This document shows positions 48,896-58,669 of a stretch of DNA of 64,000 nt, piece after piece. Source of the stretch: Legionella israelensis. GTDB lineage: Bacteria; Pseudomonadota; Gammaproteobacteria; Legionellales; Legionellaceae. The notes below the pieces were generated by a model, which did no database searches, was not told where the DNA came from, and saw nothing but the letters and a program-made list of their open reading frames with translations. The position numbers and the translations under genes were made by a program. The DNA lies in the NCBI RefSeq assembly GCF_004571175.1, contig NZ_CP038273.1:620001-684000 (forward strand), written 5' to 3'. The stretch's first letter is position 1, and every line of letters begins with the position of its first letter.

Positions 48896-49212
48896 TTGTT
48901 GGCTCATGTCCACAGCCAATTTTTTAACGTCTGTTGACAATTGCTCTATAGTCCCTGCCCGCGGCTTGTTTGCGGTTTAGAGATCTTATGGATGCCCTGG
49001 ACAAGCCTCGGCACGTAGGCATTTGAGTGAGATTACGAAAACGAATGGTCAACAGTCCCTAGCCGATTTTGGCGAGCACTTGATGTTTGAAGCAGCTTTT
49101 ACTGAAGTAGATGAGCATTTGAACAGTAAATATTCGCCGAAAGAATGATTTAAAAACTCCGAACTGGGGTTTAAACGACACACACATGTGGTGAGAAAGA
49201 TATGGATATGCT
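48881..49212. other. 332-bp intergenic region before the FadL porin
   Basis: No ORF of note. Contains the end of the hairpin above, a GC-rich CCCGCGG/GTTTGCGG stretch near 48960, and copy B of the dispersed repeat (49091-49150). Confidence 0.5.
49091..49150. repeat. Dispersed intergenic repeat, copy B
   Basis: AGCAGCTTTTACTGAAGTAG, then ATGAGCATTTGAA and ATTCGCCGAAAGAA; diverged from copy A at 46888-46945 but collinear, with the core ATGAGCATTTGAA identical. Upstream of the FadL gene. Confidence 0.45.
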
Positions 49213-50388
49213 ATGCGGAAAATATTGACTGTTTTTACTGTTTTTTTAATCCTTTTTTCCTTAGAAACTAAAGCCAATGTAATTCAGTATTTTACCGGTA
49301 TCAGTTATAACAACCCTGCCGAACTTGCTAAAATCAAAAAAAATGAACTTATTTTTGGCGGGACAGGTTTTTATGTGGACGCTCGCTTTCAGGGCAGCGT
49401 TCTTAACTTTAACACGGGACAATATGGACAAGGAGTCAATCATACGCGAACGACCAGCTTGCTACCTTATGGGCGCATTGCCCAACGATTTAATGAAAAA
49501 CTGGTTTTTGCTATCGATGTTACACAACCTTTTCATTCAAATCTGAACTGGGGAGATAAGGCCTTTACTCGCTATGCTGCCACTCAAAACTTTCTCACCG
49601 ATACGGATTACAGCCCGAAAATTGCCATTGCTTTAAATCAGAAAATACAAGTGGGTGGAGGCATCAATCTCAATTTTTTAAAAAACAATGAGGTCAATTT
49701 TGCCCTGCCCACCGGACCTACCACCTTCAGTACATTAACTAACCGTACCTCCGCTTTTGGTACAGGTTATAACCTGGGATTAAACCTGGTACTTACTCAA
49801 ACGGATTTTCTTGGAGTCGCTTATTATTCAAAAATCAAACAGCGCACTCGCGGTTATAGTCGATTAGCGGGTATGGTCAGTAATAATCATACATTTACTT
49901 TTTTTATGCCGGCAACCACTGTTCTCAGTTATACCCATCTTTTTAATAAAAAATGGCTGATGAATGTCCAGGCTTTCTATACTGAATGGGATGCCAATCA
50001 ATTTGTGCGATTATTTAACACCGCTGCTTCACCACCAAATTTTGTTTTTCCCATGCTGTTTGACCCCTCCTGGGCGTTTTTAGGTGTTGTGCGCCAACAG
50101 TATAGTGAGAATCTGGGGTTAAGTCTGATAGGAATGCTTGATATAGGACCTGAACAAGATCATCTGAGGACAATTGTTTTTCCTTCAGACCGCCAGTACT
50201 TTATTGGAATCGCCGGAGATTACCAAATTAAAAAAAATACCGTTATTCAGTTAATCTATGGACATGGTTTTTCCAACACCCAGATCAGTAACCGCGTGAA
50301 GGTAGATGGACAAACCGTGCCTTTTACCACAGGACCTGTAAACATCAATGCCGATGTTGTGGATTTACGTTTAAAAATTCAGGCTTAA
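49213..50388 (+). CDS. FadL/TodX-family outer-membrane channel
   Basis: 391 residues with a signal peptide (1-21, TKA/N). The rest is alternating amphipathic strands ending in a C-terminal strand DVVDLRLKIQA typical of outer-membrane beta-barrels. NPAELAKIKKNELIFGG near the N-terminus is FadL-like and would form the luminal plug. It probably takes up long-chain fatty acids or other hydrophobic compounds. Confidence 0.82.
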   Translation: MRKILTVFTVFLILFSLETKANVIQYFTGISYNNPAELAKIKKNELIFGGTGFYVDARFQGSVLNFNTGQYGQGVNHTRTTSLLPYGRIAQRFNEKLVFAIDVTQPFHSNLNWGDKAFTRYAATQNFLTDTDYSPKIAIALNQKIQVGGGINLNFLKNNEVNFALPTGPTTFSTLTNRTSAFGTGYNLGLNLVLTQTDFLGVAYYSKIKQRTRGYSRLAGMVSNNHTFTFFMPATTVLSYTHLFNKKWLMNVQAFYTEWDANQFVRLFNTAASPPNFVFPMLFDPSWAFLGVVRQQYSENLGLSLIGMLDIGPEQDHLRTIVFPSDRQYFIGIAGDYQIKKNTVIQLIYGHGFSNTQISNRVKVDGQTVPFTTGPVNINADVVDLRLKIQA

Positions 50389-50492
50389 AAGAAGTGGAAA
50401 AATTTAATTGGATTGCCGATGACTTCTAACAGCCCAACACCTATGTTGTCAAATGGACATCTCGCCTTACAGCAGATGCGAGATGTCAATCA

Positions 50493-51080
50493 TTATACGG
50501 CAGGCTCGCTCTTATCATCAGCATAAGATAGTACAGTGACCTTGGTGCCTATGGTCATGAATTCTTCATTAAGCCATTTCGCAGCGCTAGGCCAGACTCT
50601 AATGCAGCCGTGACTGGAAGGAAACGGTGGCACTTCATAAGCAGCATGAATGGTAAAACCTCGATAAAAATACATGCAATAGGGCATTTTTGCGCCACCA
50701 TTTGACTCTACAGGAAACTCTCCAGAGCGACATTCGGCACCTCTTTTATTATAAATCCGAAAGCTTCCTGTGATGGTTCGGCAAGGCTGTCCAACATCTT
50801 CGCAAAAATCTTTACCTCCTGAGCCGCTCCCGGTGAGAATAAGCTTACCTTCTTCATCATAGGCAGCCCAGGCAGATATTTTTGGATCAAAAACAAAATG
50901 TCTTCTGCCTGAGGCTTCGATCTGGGTTGGGAAATAACTTTTACCCCGTTTGTCTTTTAAAAAGTATGGCGTGTGATGCACATAACCCGCATCATCTGTA
51001 ATCAAGGTGGATTCATCCACTTCTGTACAGGCAGTAAGCACCATGCATAGCGTCAGTACGGCCATAAGCAATTTGTTCAT
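50493..51080 (-). CDS. L,D-transpeptidase lipoprotein
   Basis: 195 residues from ATG at 51080 (a TTG 18 bp upstream is the alternative). Signal peptide with lipobox LTAC, C18 lipidated. The YkuD catalytic motif SSHGCIRVWPSA holds H157 and nucleophile C159. Makes 3-3 peptidoglycan cross-links or tethers proteins to murein. Monocistronic. Confidence 0.9.
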   Translation of the reverse strand: MNKLLMAVLTLCMVLTACTEVDESTLITDDAGYVHHTPYFLKDKRGKSYFPTQIEASGRRHFVFDPKISAWAAYDEEGKLILTGSGSGGKDFCEDVGQPCRTITGSFRIYNKRGAECRSGEFPVESNGGAKMPYCMYFYRGFTIHAAYEVPPFPSSHGCIRVWPSAAKWLNEEFMTIGTKVTVLSYADDKSEPAV

Positions 51081-51296
51081 AGAACTGATTTCCCCCAAAA
51101 TAAATCAAATGATTTATTAGGCCGTGTCACGGCCTCAAGATTAAGGTAACTACTCAGGTCGTCCAATTTCTATATTGATTCTCTGTCATCCGTAAACATC
51201 AATTGGAGACAGTACTGCCTAGTTACAACCAACATTCTGCACGACTTCTTTTCTGTTCAAGATGCGCGGCGCAGGGTGTCAATAACAAAGTATATC

Positions 51297-52970
51297 TTAA
51301 TTTTTTAAACGCCGGTATTTTATTCGTGACGGTTGATTGGCTTCATCACCCAGACGCCGTTTTCTATCTGCTTCATATTCACTGTAGTTGCCTTCGATAA
51401 AAATAACCTGTGAATCACCCTCAAAAGCCATTAAATGAGTACAGATTCTATCCAGAAACCAGCGATCATGTGAAATCACAATAGCGCATCCGGGAAAATT
51501 AAGCAGGGCTTCTTCTAATGCTCTTAATGTTTCAACGTCAAGATCATTACTAGGCTCATCCAGCAATAAAACATTTCCCCCCGTTTTCAATAATTTTGCC
51601 AGATGAACACGGTTACGCTCACCACCGGAAAGTTGCGATATTTTTTTCTGTTGATCAGCCCCCTTGAAATTAAATCGTCCTACATAGGCGCGAGAAGGCA
51701 TTTGAAAATGACCAACCTGAATGATGTCATGGCCATCAGTGATTTCCTGCCAGACCGTTTTGTTACCATCCAATTCATCACGCATTTGATCCACGTATGA
51801 AAGGCGTACGGTTTCACCAATGCGTAGTTGTCCTTCATCCGGCTCTTCAACTCCCGTCAGCATTTTTAAAAAGGTCGATTTACCTGCACCGTTTGGCCCG
51901 ATGATCCCTAAAATGCCACCTGGAGGAATTCTGAAACTCAATTCGTCCATTAAAAGATGATCGCCAAAACCTTTACGGAGATTTTCAGCTTCAATGACCA
52001 AATCTCCCAAACGCTCTCCAGGAGGAATGTAAAGTTCATTCGTTTCATTACGCTTCTGGTATTCTCTGGAATTCATTTCCTCAAACCGAGCCAGTCTAGC
52101 TTTATTTTTCGCATGGCGACCTTTAGGAGATGAGCGTACCCATTCAAGCTCGGCTTTTATTGCACGCTCTTGTGAGAATTGTTGCTTTTGTTCCATAGCC
52201 AGACGTGCTTCTTTTTGCTCAAGCCAGGACGTATAATTGCCTTTATAGGGAATGCCCTCGCCTCGATCGAGTTCCAATATCCATTCTGCCGCATTATCCA
52301 GAAAATATCGGTCGTGGGTCACGGCTACCACTGTTCCTGGAAATTCTTCCAGGTAGCGCTCCAGCCAAGCCACGCTTTCAGCGTCCAGGTGGTTGGTTGG
52401 CTCATCCAGTAATAACATATCGGGGCTGGATAACAGCAAACGACACAAAGCCACTCGTCGCCGCTCACCGCCTGACAGTATATTGACTTTAGCTTCCCAG
52501 TCAGGCAAGCGCAATGCATTTGCCGCAATATCGAGCTTCCGATTCAGCTCCCAGCCACCAACAGCTTCAATAGCATTTTGCAACTCACCTTGCTGCTCGA
52601 GAAGCTGATTCATCTCCTCCTCTGACATGGGTTCTGCAAAACGCATGCTAATTTCATCAAATTGTCTTAATTTTTCCTTGATTTCAGCAACCCCTTCCTC
52701 AACAATCTCGCGCACGGTTTTGTCGGTATCAAGAACAGGCTCCTGAGCAAGATAGCCAATTTTGATCCCAGGCTGAGGTCTGGCTTCTCCTTCATACTGA
52801 TGATCTAAACCGGCCATAATCTTTAATAAAGTCGATTTACCTGAACCATTCAAACCCAGCACACCAATTTTTGCACCCGGATAAAAACTTAACGAAATAT
52901 TTTTCAAAATCGTTCGTTGATTATCAACGATTTTGCTGACGCGATTCATGGTAAAAATATACTGCGACAT
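51297..52970 (-). CDS. ettA: Energy-dependent translational throttle EttA
   Basis: ABC-F ATPase that binds the ribosomal E site and gates translation by ATP level. 557 residues, near-identical length to E. coli EttA. Two ATPase domains with GLNGSGKSTLL and GPNGAGKSTFL Walker A sites, LSGGERRRVALC and LSGGERNRVHLA signatures, and the long toe/arm region between. It starts 33 bp after tdh and is probably transcribed with kbl-tdh. Confidence 0.95.
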   Translation of the reverse strand: MSQYIFTMNRVSKIVDNQRTILKNISLSFYPGAKIGVLGLNGSGKSTLLKIMAGLDHQYEGEARPQPGIKIGYLAQEPVLDTDKTVREIVEEGVAEIKEKLRQFDEISMRFAEPMSEEEMNQLLEQQGELQNAIEAVGGWELNRKLDIAANALRLPDWEAKVNILSGGERRRVALCRLLLSSPDMLLLDEPTNHLDAESVAWLERYLEEFPGTVVAVTHDRYFLDNAAEWILELDRGEGIPYKGNYTSWLEQKEARLAMEQKQQFSQERAIKAELEWVRSSPKGRHAKNKARLARFEEMNSREYQKRNETNELYIPPGERLGDLVIEAENLRKGFGDHLLMDELSFRIPPGGILGIIGPNGAGKSTFLKMLTGVEEPDEGQLRIGETVRLSYVDQMRDELDGNKTVWQEITDGHDIIQVGHFQMPSRAYVGRFNFKGADQQKKISQLSGGERNRVHLAKLLKTGGNVLLLDEPSNDLDVETLRALEEALLNFPGCAIVISHDRWFLDRICTHLMAFEGDSQVIFIEGNYSEYEADRKRRLGDEANQPSRIKYRRLKN

Positions 52971-53003
52971 AAACTCTCCAATACTTAATCAGCGGATTGA
53001 CTC

Positions 53004-54029
53004 TCACTCCCAGTCAAGAATGACCTTACCGGACTGACCGGAGGCCATGATTTGGAACGCATGCTGAAAATCATCGACCGGAAAATGATGAGTAATGACA
53101 GGATCAATATTCAGGCCGCTCTGTAACATGGCGATCATTTTATACCAGGTCTCAAACATCTCACGTCCATAGATTCCCTTTATAACTAATCCCTTAAAAA
53201 TAACCTGATTCCAGTCGATGGGTGTTTCCTGGGGGGGAATTCCCAGCATGGCCACATGCCCGCCATGATTCATCACCTTCATCATGTCGTTTAAAGCCAT
53301 TGGATTTCCTGACATTTCCAGGCCAATATCAAAACCTTCCGTCATACCCAGTTCTTTCTCGATATCCTTCAGAGATTGATATTTCACATTTACGGCTTTT
53401 GTTGCACCCATTTTTACAGCAAGCTCAAGACGGTAATCATTCACATCAGTAATTACAACATGTCTTGCGCCAATATGTTTAGCAATAGCCACAGCCATGA
53501 TTCCAATTGGGCCTGCCCCGGTAATAAGAACATCTTCTCCTACCATGTCAAAAGCCAAGGCGCAATGCGTTGCATTTCCTAAAGGATCAAGAATGGAAGC
53601 CTGCTCGCCGCTGATGTTCTCCGGCAAAACCAGCACATTACTCGCCGGTAAAGCCAGATATTCGGCAAAACAACCTGGCCGGTTAACTCCCACACCCAGC
53701 GTGTTGCGGCATAAATGACGCTGGCCGGCACGACAATTTCTGCACATACCACAGGTAATATGCCCTTCACCGGATACGACCTGGCCAGGTTTTAGTCCTT
53801 TGACTTCACTCCCTACCTCAACAATTTCCCCATAAAACTCATGACCTACTGTCATCGGCACCGGAATGGTAGCCTGTGCCCATTCATCCCAGGAATAAAT
53901 GTGAATGTCCGTACCACAAATAGCCGTTTTCTTAATCTTGATCAATACGTCATTAACACCGTATTCAGGCATGGGAACATCTTCCATCCATATTCCTGGT
54001 TCATCTTTTGCCTTAACTAATGATTTCAT
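53004..54029 (-). CDS. tdh: L-threonine 3-dehydrogenase
   Basis: Zinc medium-chain dehydrogenase oxidising threonine to 2-amino-3-oxobutyrate. 341 residues from ATG at 54029 (preceded by GAGGAAAAC), the E. coli length. Catalytic zinc site [13 protein letters not shown] and GHEFYGEIV, structural zinc Cys cluster [18 protein letters not shown] site GAGPIGIM. Pairs with kbl upstream. Confidence 0.97.
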   Translation of the reverse strand: MKSLVKAKDEPGIWMEDVPMPEYGVNDVLIKIKKTAICGTDIHIYSWDEWAQATIPVPMTVGHEFYGEIVEVGSEVKGLKPGQVVSGEGHITCGMCRNCRAGQRHLCRNTLGVGVNRPGCFAEYLALPASNVLVLPENISGEQASILDPLGNATHCALAFDMVGEDVLITGAGPIGIMAVAIAKHIGARHVVITDVNDYRLELAVKMGATKAVNVKYQSLKDIEKELGMTEGFDIGLEMSGNPMALNDMMKVMNHGGHVAMLGIPPQETPIDWNQVIFKGLVIKGIYGREMFETWYKMIAMLQSGLNIDPVITHHFPVDDFQHAFQIMASGQSGKVILDWE

Positions 54030-54085
54030 GTTTTCCTCATCTTTTTGCAAAATGATTTTCAGGCGTTCGCTATTATTGGAACAGC

Positions 54086-55270
54086 CTAAATCAGGTTAAA
54101 CTCTTTCCCGGCAACTTCAAAGGCAGAAATGGCTTTATCCAGGTGATGCAGCTCATGAGCTGCAGACATCTGGGTTCGGATGCGGGCAAGCCCCTTGGGA
54201 ACAACTGGATAAGAAAAGCCTGTCACGTAAACTCCAAGCTCAAGTAATCGGTTAGCCATGCGGCTTGCCAGTGCAGCATCCCCGAGCATGACAGGAATAA
54301 TTGGATGCTCACCGGGAATCAGATCAAAACCCAACTTTGTCATGGCTTGACGGAAATAACGGCTGTTTCTTTTCAACTTTTCTCTTAAAGAAGCATTTTC
54401 GGATAATCGATCAAGGACCTTCACTGAGGTGTGCGCAATCATCGGCGCAAGAGTATTTGAAAACAAATAAGGCCTGGAACGCTGACGCAGCCAGTCGACT
54501 ATTACAGCATTGGAGGAAGTATAACCGCCGGAGGCTCCCCCCAGCGCTTTACCCAGTGTGCCAGTTATAATATCAATTTTATCTTCCACGCCAAAATGCT
54601 CTGGGGTGCCTCTCCCCGACTCGCCCATAAATCCTACGGCATGTGAATCATCGACCATCACCATAGCATCATGTTTTTCTGCCAATTCGCAAATGGCCGG
54701 CAAATTAGCAAGAATTCCGTCCATGGAGAAAACACCATCGGTAGCAATCAAACGAAAGCGCGCATTTTTTGCTGCCTTGAGCTGTTCTTCCAAAGCTTTC
54801 ATATCATTGTTTGCATAACGAAAACGCATCGCTTTGCATAAGCGTACACCATCGATAATACTGGCATGATTTAAGGCATCACTGATAATAGCATCTTCAG
54901 GACCAAGCAGGGTTTCAAAAAGTCCTGTATTGGCATCAAAACAGGATGAATAAAGAATGGTGTCCTCTTTATTTAAAAACTGGCTTATTTTGTTCTCCAG
55001 CTGCTTGTGCGGTGTTTGTGTACCACAAATAAAACGAACCGAAGCCATACCATATCCATACTCCTGCAGTGCTTTTTGCCCTTCCTCTATCAGTCCTTTA
55101 TCATTGGCCAGTCCCAGATAATTATTAGCACACAAGTTGATGACCTCATCATTTTCAACCTTGATTGAAGCTTGTTGCTGGCTTGAGATCACTCGTTCCG
55201 ATTTATATAAGCCCTCTTTCTTTAACTGTGCTAATTCATTTTGCAAATGATTGATATACTTCTCAGACAC
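54086..55270 (-). CDS. kbl: 2-amino-3-ketobutyrate CoA ligase
   Basis: PLP enzyme that splits 2-amino-3-oxobutyrate into glycine and acetyl-CoA, completing the threonine pathway with Tdh. 394 residues, starting at GTG 55270 with GGGAG 7 bp upstream. The [11 protein letters not shown] aspartate motif and the [15 protein letters not shown] Schiff-base lysine region are present. Confidence 0.97.
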   Translation of the reverse strand: MSEKYINHLQNELAQLKKEGLYKSERVISSQQQASIKVENDEVINLCANNYLGLANDKGLIEEGQKALQEYGYGMASVRFICGTQTPHKQLENKISQFLNKEDTILYSSCFDANTGLFETLLGPEDAIISDALNHASIIDGVRLCKAMRFRYANNDMKALEEQLKAAKNARFRLIATDGVFSMDGILANLPAICELAEKHDAMVMVDDSHAVGFMGESGRGTPEHFGVEDKIDIITGTLGKALGGASGGYTSSNAVIVDWLRQRSRPYLFSNTLAPMIAHTSVKVLDRLSENASLREKLKRNSRYFRQAMTKLGFDLIPGEHPIIPVMLGDAALASRMANRLLELGVYVTGFSYPVVPKGLARIRTQMSAAHELHHLDKAISAFEVAGKEFNLI

Positions 55271-55432
55271 CCAAATACTCCCGTAAGATAGAAAAATTGC
55301 CTGAATGATAGCAAATTTTAAACAAAGCCACCATCCGGAATGTTAATTCGACATACTCTATTAATTCTTAGCACTCTCAAGGAATTCTTGCTAAAATCGC
55401 TCCAACGTTTTAACCTAAGGCAATTAGTTATA

Positions 55433-56098
55433 ATGGTACAATACATGACGAATCATAATGCACTCACAAATATGATCAAACAGCAGTTAAGAACCGGTGA
55501 CATTCTTGATGAAAGCATTCTTAACCTGTATCACCAAATTCCACGCCATGAATTTGTTCCGGAAGAATTTGTTCATTTTGCCTATTCCGATATGCAAATT
55601 CCATTGGCCCATGACCAACAAATGCTGACGCCTCTTGAGGAAGGAAAAATATTACAGAATCTGGCCTTGACAGGAAATGAGGTTGTTTTGGAGGTAGGCA
55701 CCGGCAGTGGTTTTTTTACAGCGTTGCTTAGTCGTTTGGCTAAAAAAGTGATCAGTATTGATTATTTTGCCGATTTAACCGATGGCGCAGCAAAAAAGCT
55801 GACGCAATATCAATGTGACAATGTTCAGCTGATCACAGGGGATGCCTGTCGAGGCTGGCTGGAAATGGCTCCCTACAATGTTATCGTTTTCACAGGTGCG
55901 CTTGAGTCTTTGACCGAAACTCATCGACTTCAACTTTTACCAGGAGGAAGATTATTTGCCATCGTGGGGAAAGAGCCGATCATGCAAGGTCAGCTACATC
56001 ATCTTAATCATGAGGGGAATTGGAGCGAAGCGGTTCTTTTTGAAACTGAAATCCCCCTTCTGATCAATAAATTAAAGCCAAAAGAGTTTATATTCTAG
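55433..56098 (+). CDS. Protein-L-isoaspartate O-methyltransferase-like
   Basis: 221 residues from ATG 55433 (55445 is also possible; a frame from 55340 is rejected as it crosses the likely promoter). PCMT family: MIKQQLRTGDILDESIL, IPRHEFVPEEF and the AdoMet motif VLEVGTGSGFFTALLS. The divergent PCMT subgroup that lies upstream of tolC fits better than canonical Pcm. It ends 11 bp before tolC, so they form an operon. Confidence 0.85.
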   Translation: MVQYMTNHNALTNMIKQQLRTGDILDESILNLYHQIPRHEFVPEEFVHFAYSDMQIPLAHDQQMLTPLEEGKILQNLALTGNEVVLEVGTGSGFFTALLSRLAKKVISIDYFADLTDGAAKKLTQYQCDNVQLITGDACRGWLEMAPYNVIVFTGALESLTETHRLQLLPGGRLFAIVGKEPIMQGQLHHLNHEGNWSEAVLFETEIPLLINKLKPKEFIF

Positions 56099-56109
56099 GA
56101 TATCATTGC

Positions 56110-57537
56110 ATGAGAAAAACACTGCATTATTGCCTTATTTTCCTTATGGCGTCTGCTGCCAATGCAACTGATCTTATGGATATTTATCAGCAGGCATTGG
56201 AAAATGACCCTATATTTAAAGAAGCTTATGCCACCTACATGTCAAGTAAGGAAGCTATCCCTCAGGCACGTGCCGCTTTATATCCGCAAGTGACTGTGGG
56301 CTCCAGTGTGGGAAGATATCTCAATAATACCAGAGTCGGCGGCGTTACTTTCGAAAATACCTACAACAGTAACCAATGGGAAGTCACCGCTTCTCAGGCT
56401 ATTTTTAATTATGAAGCCTGGGCCATGACAAAGCAGGCTCATGCTTCGGTAAAAGCCGCACAGGCTACTTTTAATAATGCTGCTCAGGACCTCATGTTAA
56501 GAACGGCGAGATCCTATTTTGATATCCTGCTTGCTCAGGATACTTTGCGTTTTGCTGAAGCTAAAAAAAGAGCCAATAAAAGACAACTTGAGCAAGCAAC
56601 GCAACGCTTTAAAGTCGGGGTGGATGCCATTACTTCTGTTTATGAAGCAAAGGCTGCTTACGATCAGTCCATTGCCGAAGTGATTTCTGCCCGAAACAAT
56701 GAAATCAATCAAAGTGAAAACCTGCGTAAACTGACGAATCATGTTTATCAATATTTAGCTCCTCTGCGCAACAGTCGTATCCCTTTAATCCGACCAGAAC
56801 CAGACGATGCCAATGAGTGGATAAACACGGGCCTTAAACAAAATTATTTACTCTATGCACAAAAATACAGTCTTGAAGCTGCAAGGGAAAACATCAAGTC
56901 ACAAGCTGCAGCAGGCTGGCCAAGCCTTGCCATTCAAGGCAACGCTACACAGGCACACAATGACATCGATGGTAGCGCATCCTTTTTTGCTCCCAGCAAA
57001 AGTACCAATGCTTCTATAGCGCTGGCATTGACATTTCCAGTGGTTCAAGGCGGACTGGTGCAATCGAAAGCCAGGCAGGCTCAATATGATTTTCAAACCG
57101 CCAGTGAGCAGTTGCAGCAAAGATATCTTGACGTGGTTGTCAACAGCCGTATTGCATATAACACCATCATCGATGGAATCAGTAAGGTTAAGGCCGATCG
57201 GCAAACGGTCATTTCCCAGCAGAATTCACTTGAAAGCACAGAAGCCCAGTTTGAAGTGGGTACACGAACCATGGTGGATGTGGTCAATGCTCAGCAGCGC
57301 TTATTTGAAGCCCAACGCCAATTAGCCAGCGATCAGTACGGTCTTATCAATGCCATTTTAAACTTAAAATATCTTGCTGGAACTTTAAATGTGAATGATT
57401 TGGAACAAATCAATTCCTGGCTGGCATCAACAAGGATAAATACTTTTCCACCTTGCGATAAGGTTAATTCCAAAAACGGTTATGCAGTTAATAAGACAAA
57501 AGTTAAACCCATTAAAAAAAGCACGGGAACAAAATAA
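56110..57537 (+). CDS. tolC: TolC-family outer-membrane efflux channel
   Basis: 475 residues, signal peptide (1-19, ANA/T). Two related halves with long amphipathic helices, beginning with LMDIYQQALENDPIFKEA and the RAALYPQVTVGSSVGR turn, and ending VVNAQQRLFEAQRQLASDQY: TolC hallmarks. Trimeric exit duct for multidrug efflux and type I secretion. The C-terminal ~40 residues are a Lys-rich tail. Confidence 0.92.
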   Translation: MRKTLHYCLIFLMASAANATDLMDIYQQALENDPIFKEAYATYMSSKEAIPQARAALYPQVTVGSSVGRYLNNTRVGGVTFENTYNSNQWEVTASQAIFNYEAWAMTKQAHASVKAAQATFNNAAQDLMLRTARSYFDILLAQDTLRFAEAKKRANKRQLEQATQRFKVGVDAITSVYEAKAAYDQSIAEVISARNNEINQSENLRKLTNHVYQYLAPLRNSRIPLIRPEPDDANEWINTGLKQNYLLYAQKYSLEAARENIKSQAAAGWPSLAIQGNATQAHNDIDGSASFFAPSKSTNASIALALTFPVVQGGLVQSKARQAQYDFQTASEQLQQRYLDVVVNSRIAYNTIIDGISKVKADRQTVISQQNSLESTEAQFEVGTRTMVDVVNAQQRLFEAQRQLASDQYGLINAILNLKYLAGTLNVNDLEQINSWLASTRINTFPPCDKVNSKNGYAVNKTKVKPIKKSTGTK

Positions 57538-57784
57538 GGCCGGTCTTATCCAAGATATGACATATAAAATTGAAATCAAATAAAATACAGATTTGTATGC
57601 GTTTTACTAAGGAAAATTCGGCATTATGAATCAATCTAAATAAACATCTACTTTCGCCGCTAATACAATATTACGCTATTGATGATGAATCTTTAAAAAA
57701 CTTGCCTCACCTCTTTCGCAACAAGAATCTGACATTAAGCACTCGATAGATTATAATAACGCTCTTTTTTATATTTCTCTCAAA

Positions 57785-58669
57785 ATGAATATGTCTGTAA
57801 ATACATCGCGAATTGAAAAAAAATTATTACATTACACGGGAAAGGCGATTGCTGATTATCATATGATTCAGCGCGGCGATCGGGTGATGGTTTGTTTATC
57901 AGGCGGAAAAGATTCCTTTACCCTGTTGACACTGCTTCATCAACTACGCCAGCGTTCCGGAAACAAGTTTGAGGTCTTCGCCTTCACCCTGGATCAGGCT
58001 CAACCGGGCTGGGATGATTCCGAACTCCGACAATGGCTGGCGGAAAGAAACATTGAACATGAGATCTTAACTAGGGATACTTACAGTATTGTCAAGGAAA
58101 AAATCCCGGAAGGAAAAACATATTGTTCCTTATGTTCACGATTAAGACGAGGGATCATTTACCGATATGCCGAAGAAAAAGGATTTAATAAAATTGCTCT
58201 GGGTCATCATCGCGATGATCTGATTCGCAGCTTGATGATGTCCATTCTTTATAATGGGGATATTCGCTCCATGCCCCCAAAACTATTGAGCGATAATAAA
58301 AAACATATCGTAATTCGCCCCATGTGTTATGTACAGGAAAAAGACATTATTCTTTTTGCAAAAGAACAGTCATTCCCCATTATTCCCTGCAACTTATGTG
58401 GCTCACAGGAAAATTTAGCCAGACAGCGCATTGCCCGATTGATTGATCAATTGGCCGAAACCAACCCTAAAATACCCAGCAATATGCTCCATGCGCTGCA
58501 AAGCGTTAAACCCAGCCAACTTATGGATCAGGGCTTATGGGATTTTAAATCGCTTGAAAGTGAGTTGGAATACTCAGCCAGCATAAACACAAGTAATGAA
58601 TGGGTAAAAATAGAAAATCTTATCGACTTTGAAGAAAATTATTTATTTTCAAAAAATTCCGATGGTTGA
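57785..58669 (+). CDS. ttcA: tRNA 2-thiocytidine-32 synthetase TtcA
   Basis: 294 residues. PP-loop SGGKDS (39-44) adenylates C32. Cys pairs C114/C117 (CSLC) and C202/C205 (CNLC) provide the iron-sulfur cluster ligands and active cysteine. Iron-sulfur-dependent thiolation of tRNA position 32. The 3' end overlaps the convergent ankyrin gene by 31 bp. Confidence 0.95.
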   Translation: MNMSVNTSRIEKKLLHYTGKAIADYHMIQRGDRVMVCLSGGKDSFTLLTLLHQLRQRSGNKFEVFAFTLDQAQPGWDDSELRQWLAERNIEHEILTRDTYSIVKEKIPEGKTYCSLCSRLRRGIIYRYAEEKGFNKIALGHHRDDLIRSLMMSILYNGDIRSMPPKLLSDNKKHIVIRPMCYVQEKDIILFAKEQSFPIIPCNLCGSQENLARQRIARLIDQLAETNPKIPSNMLHALQSVKPSQLMDQGLWDFKSLESELEYSASINTSNEWVKIENLIDFEENYLFSKNSDG

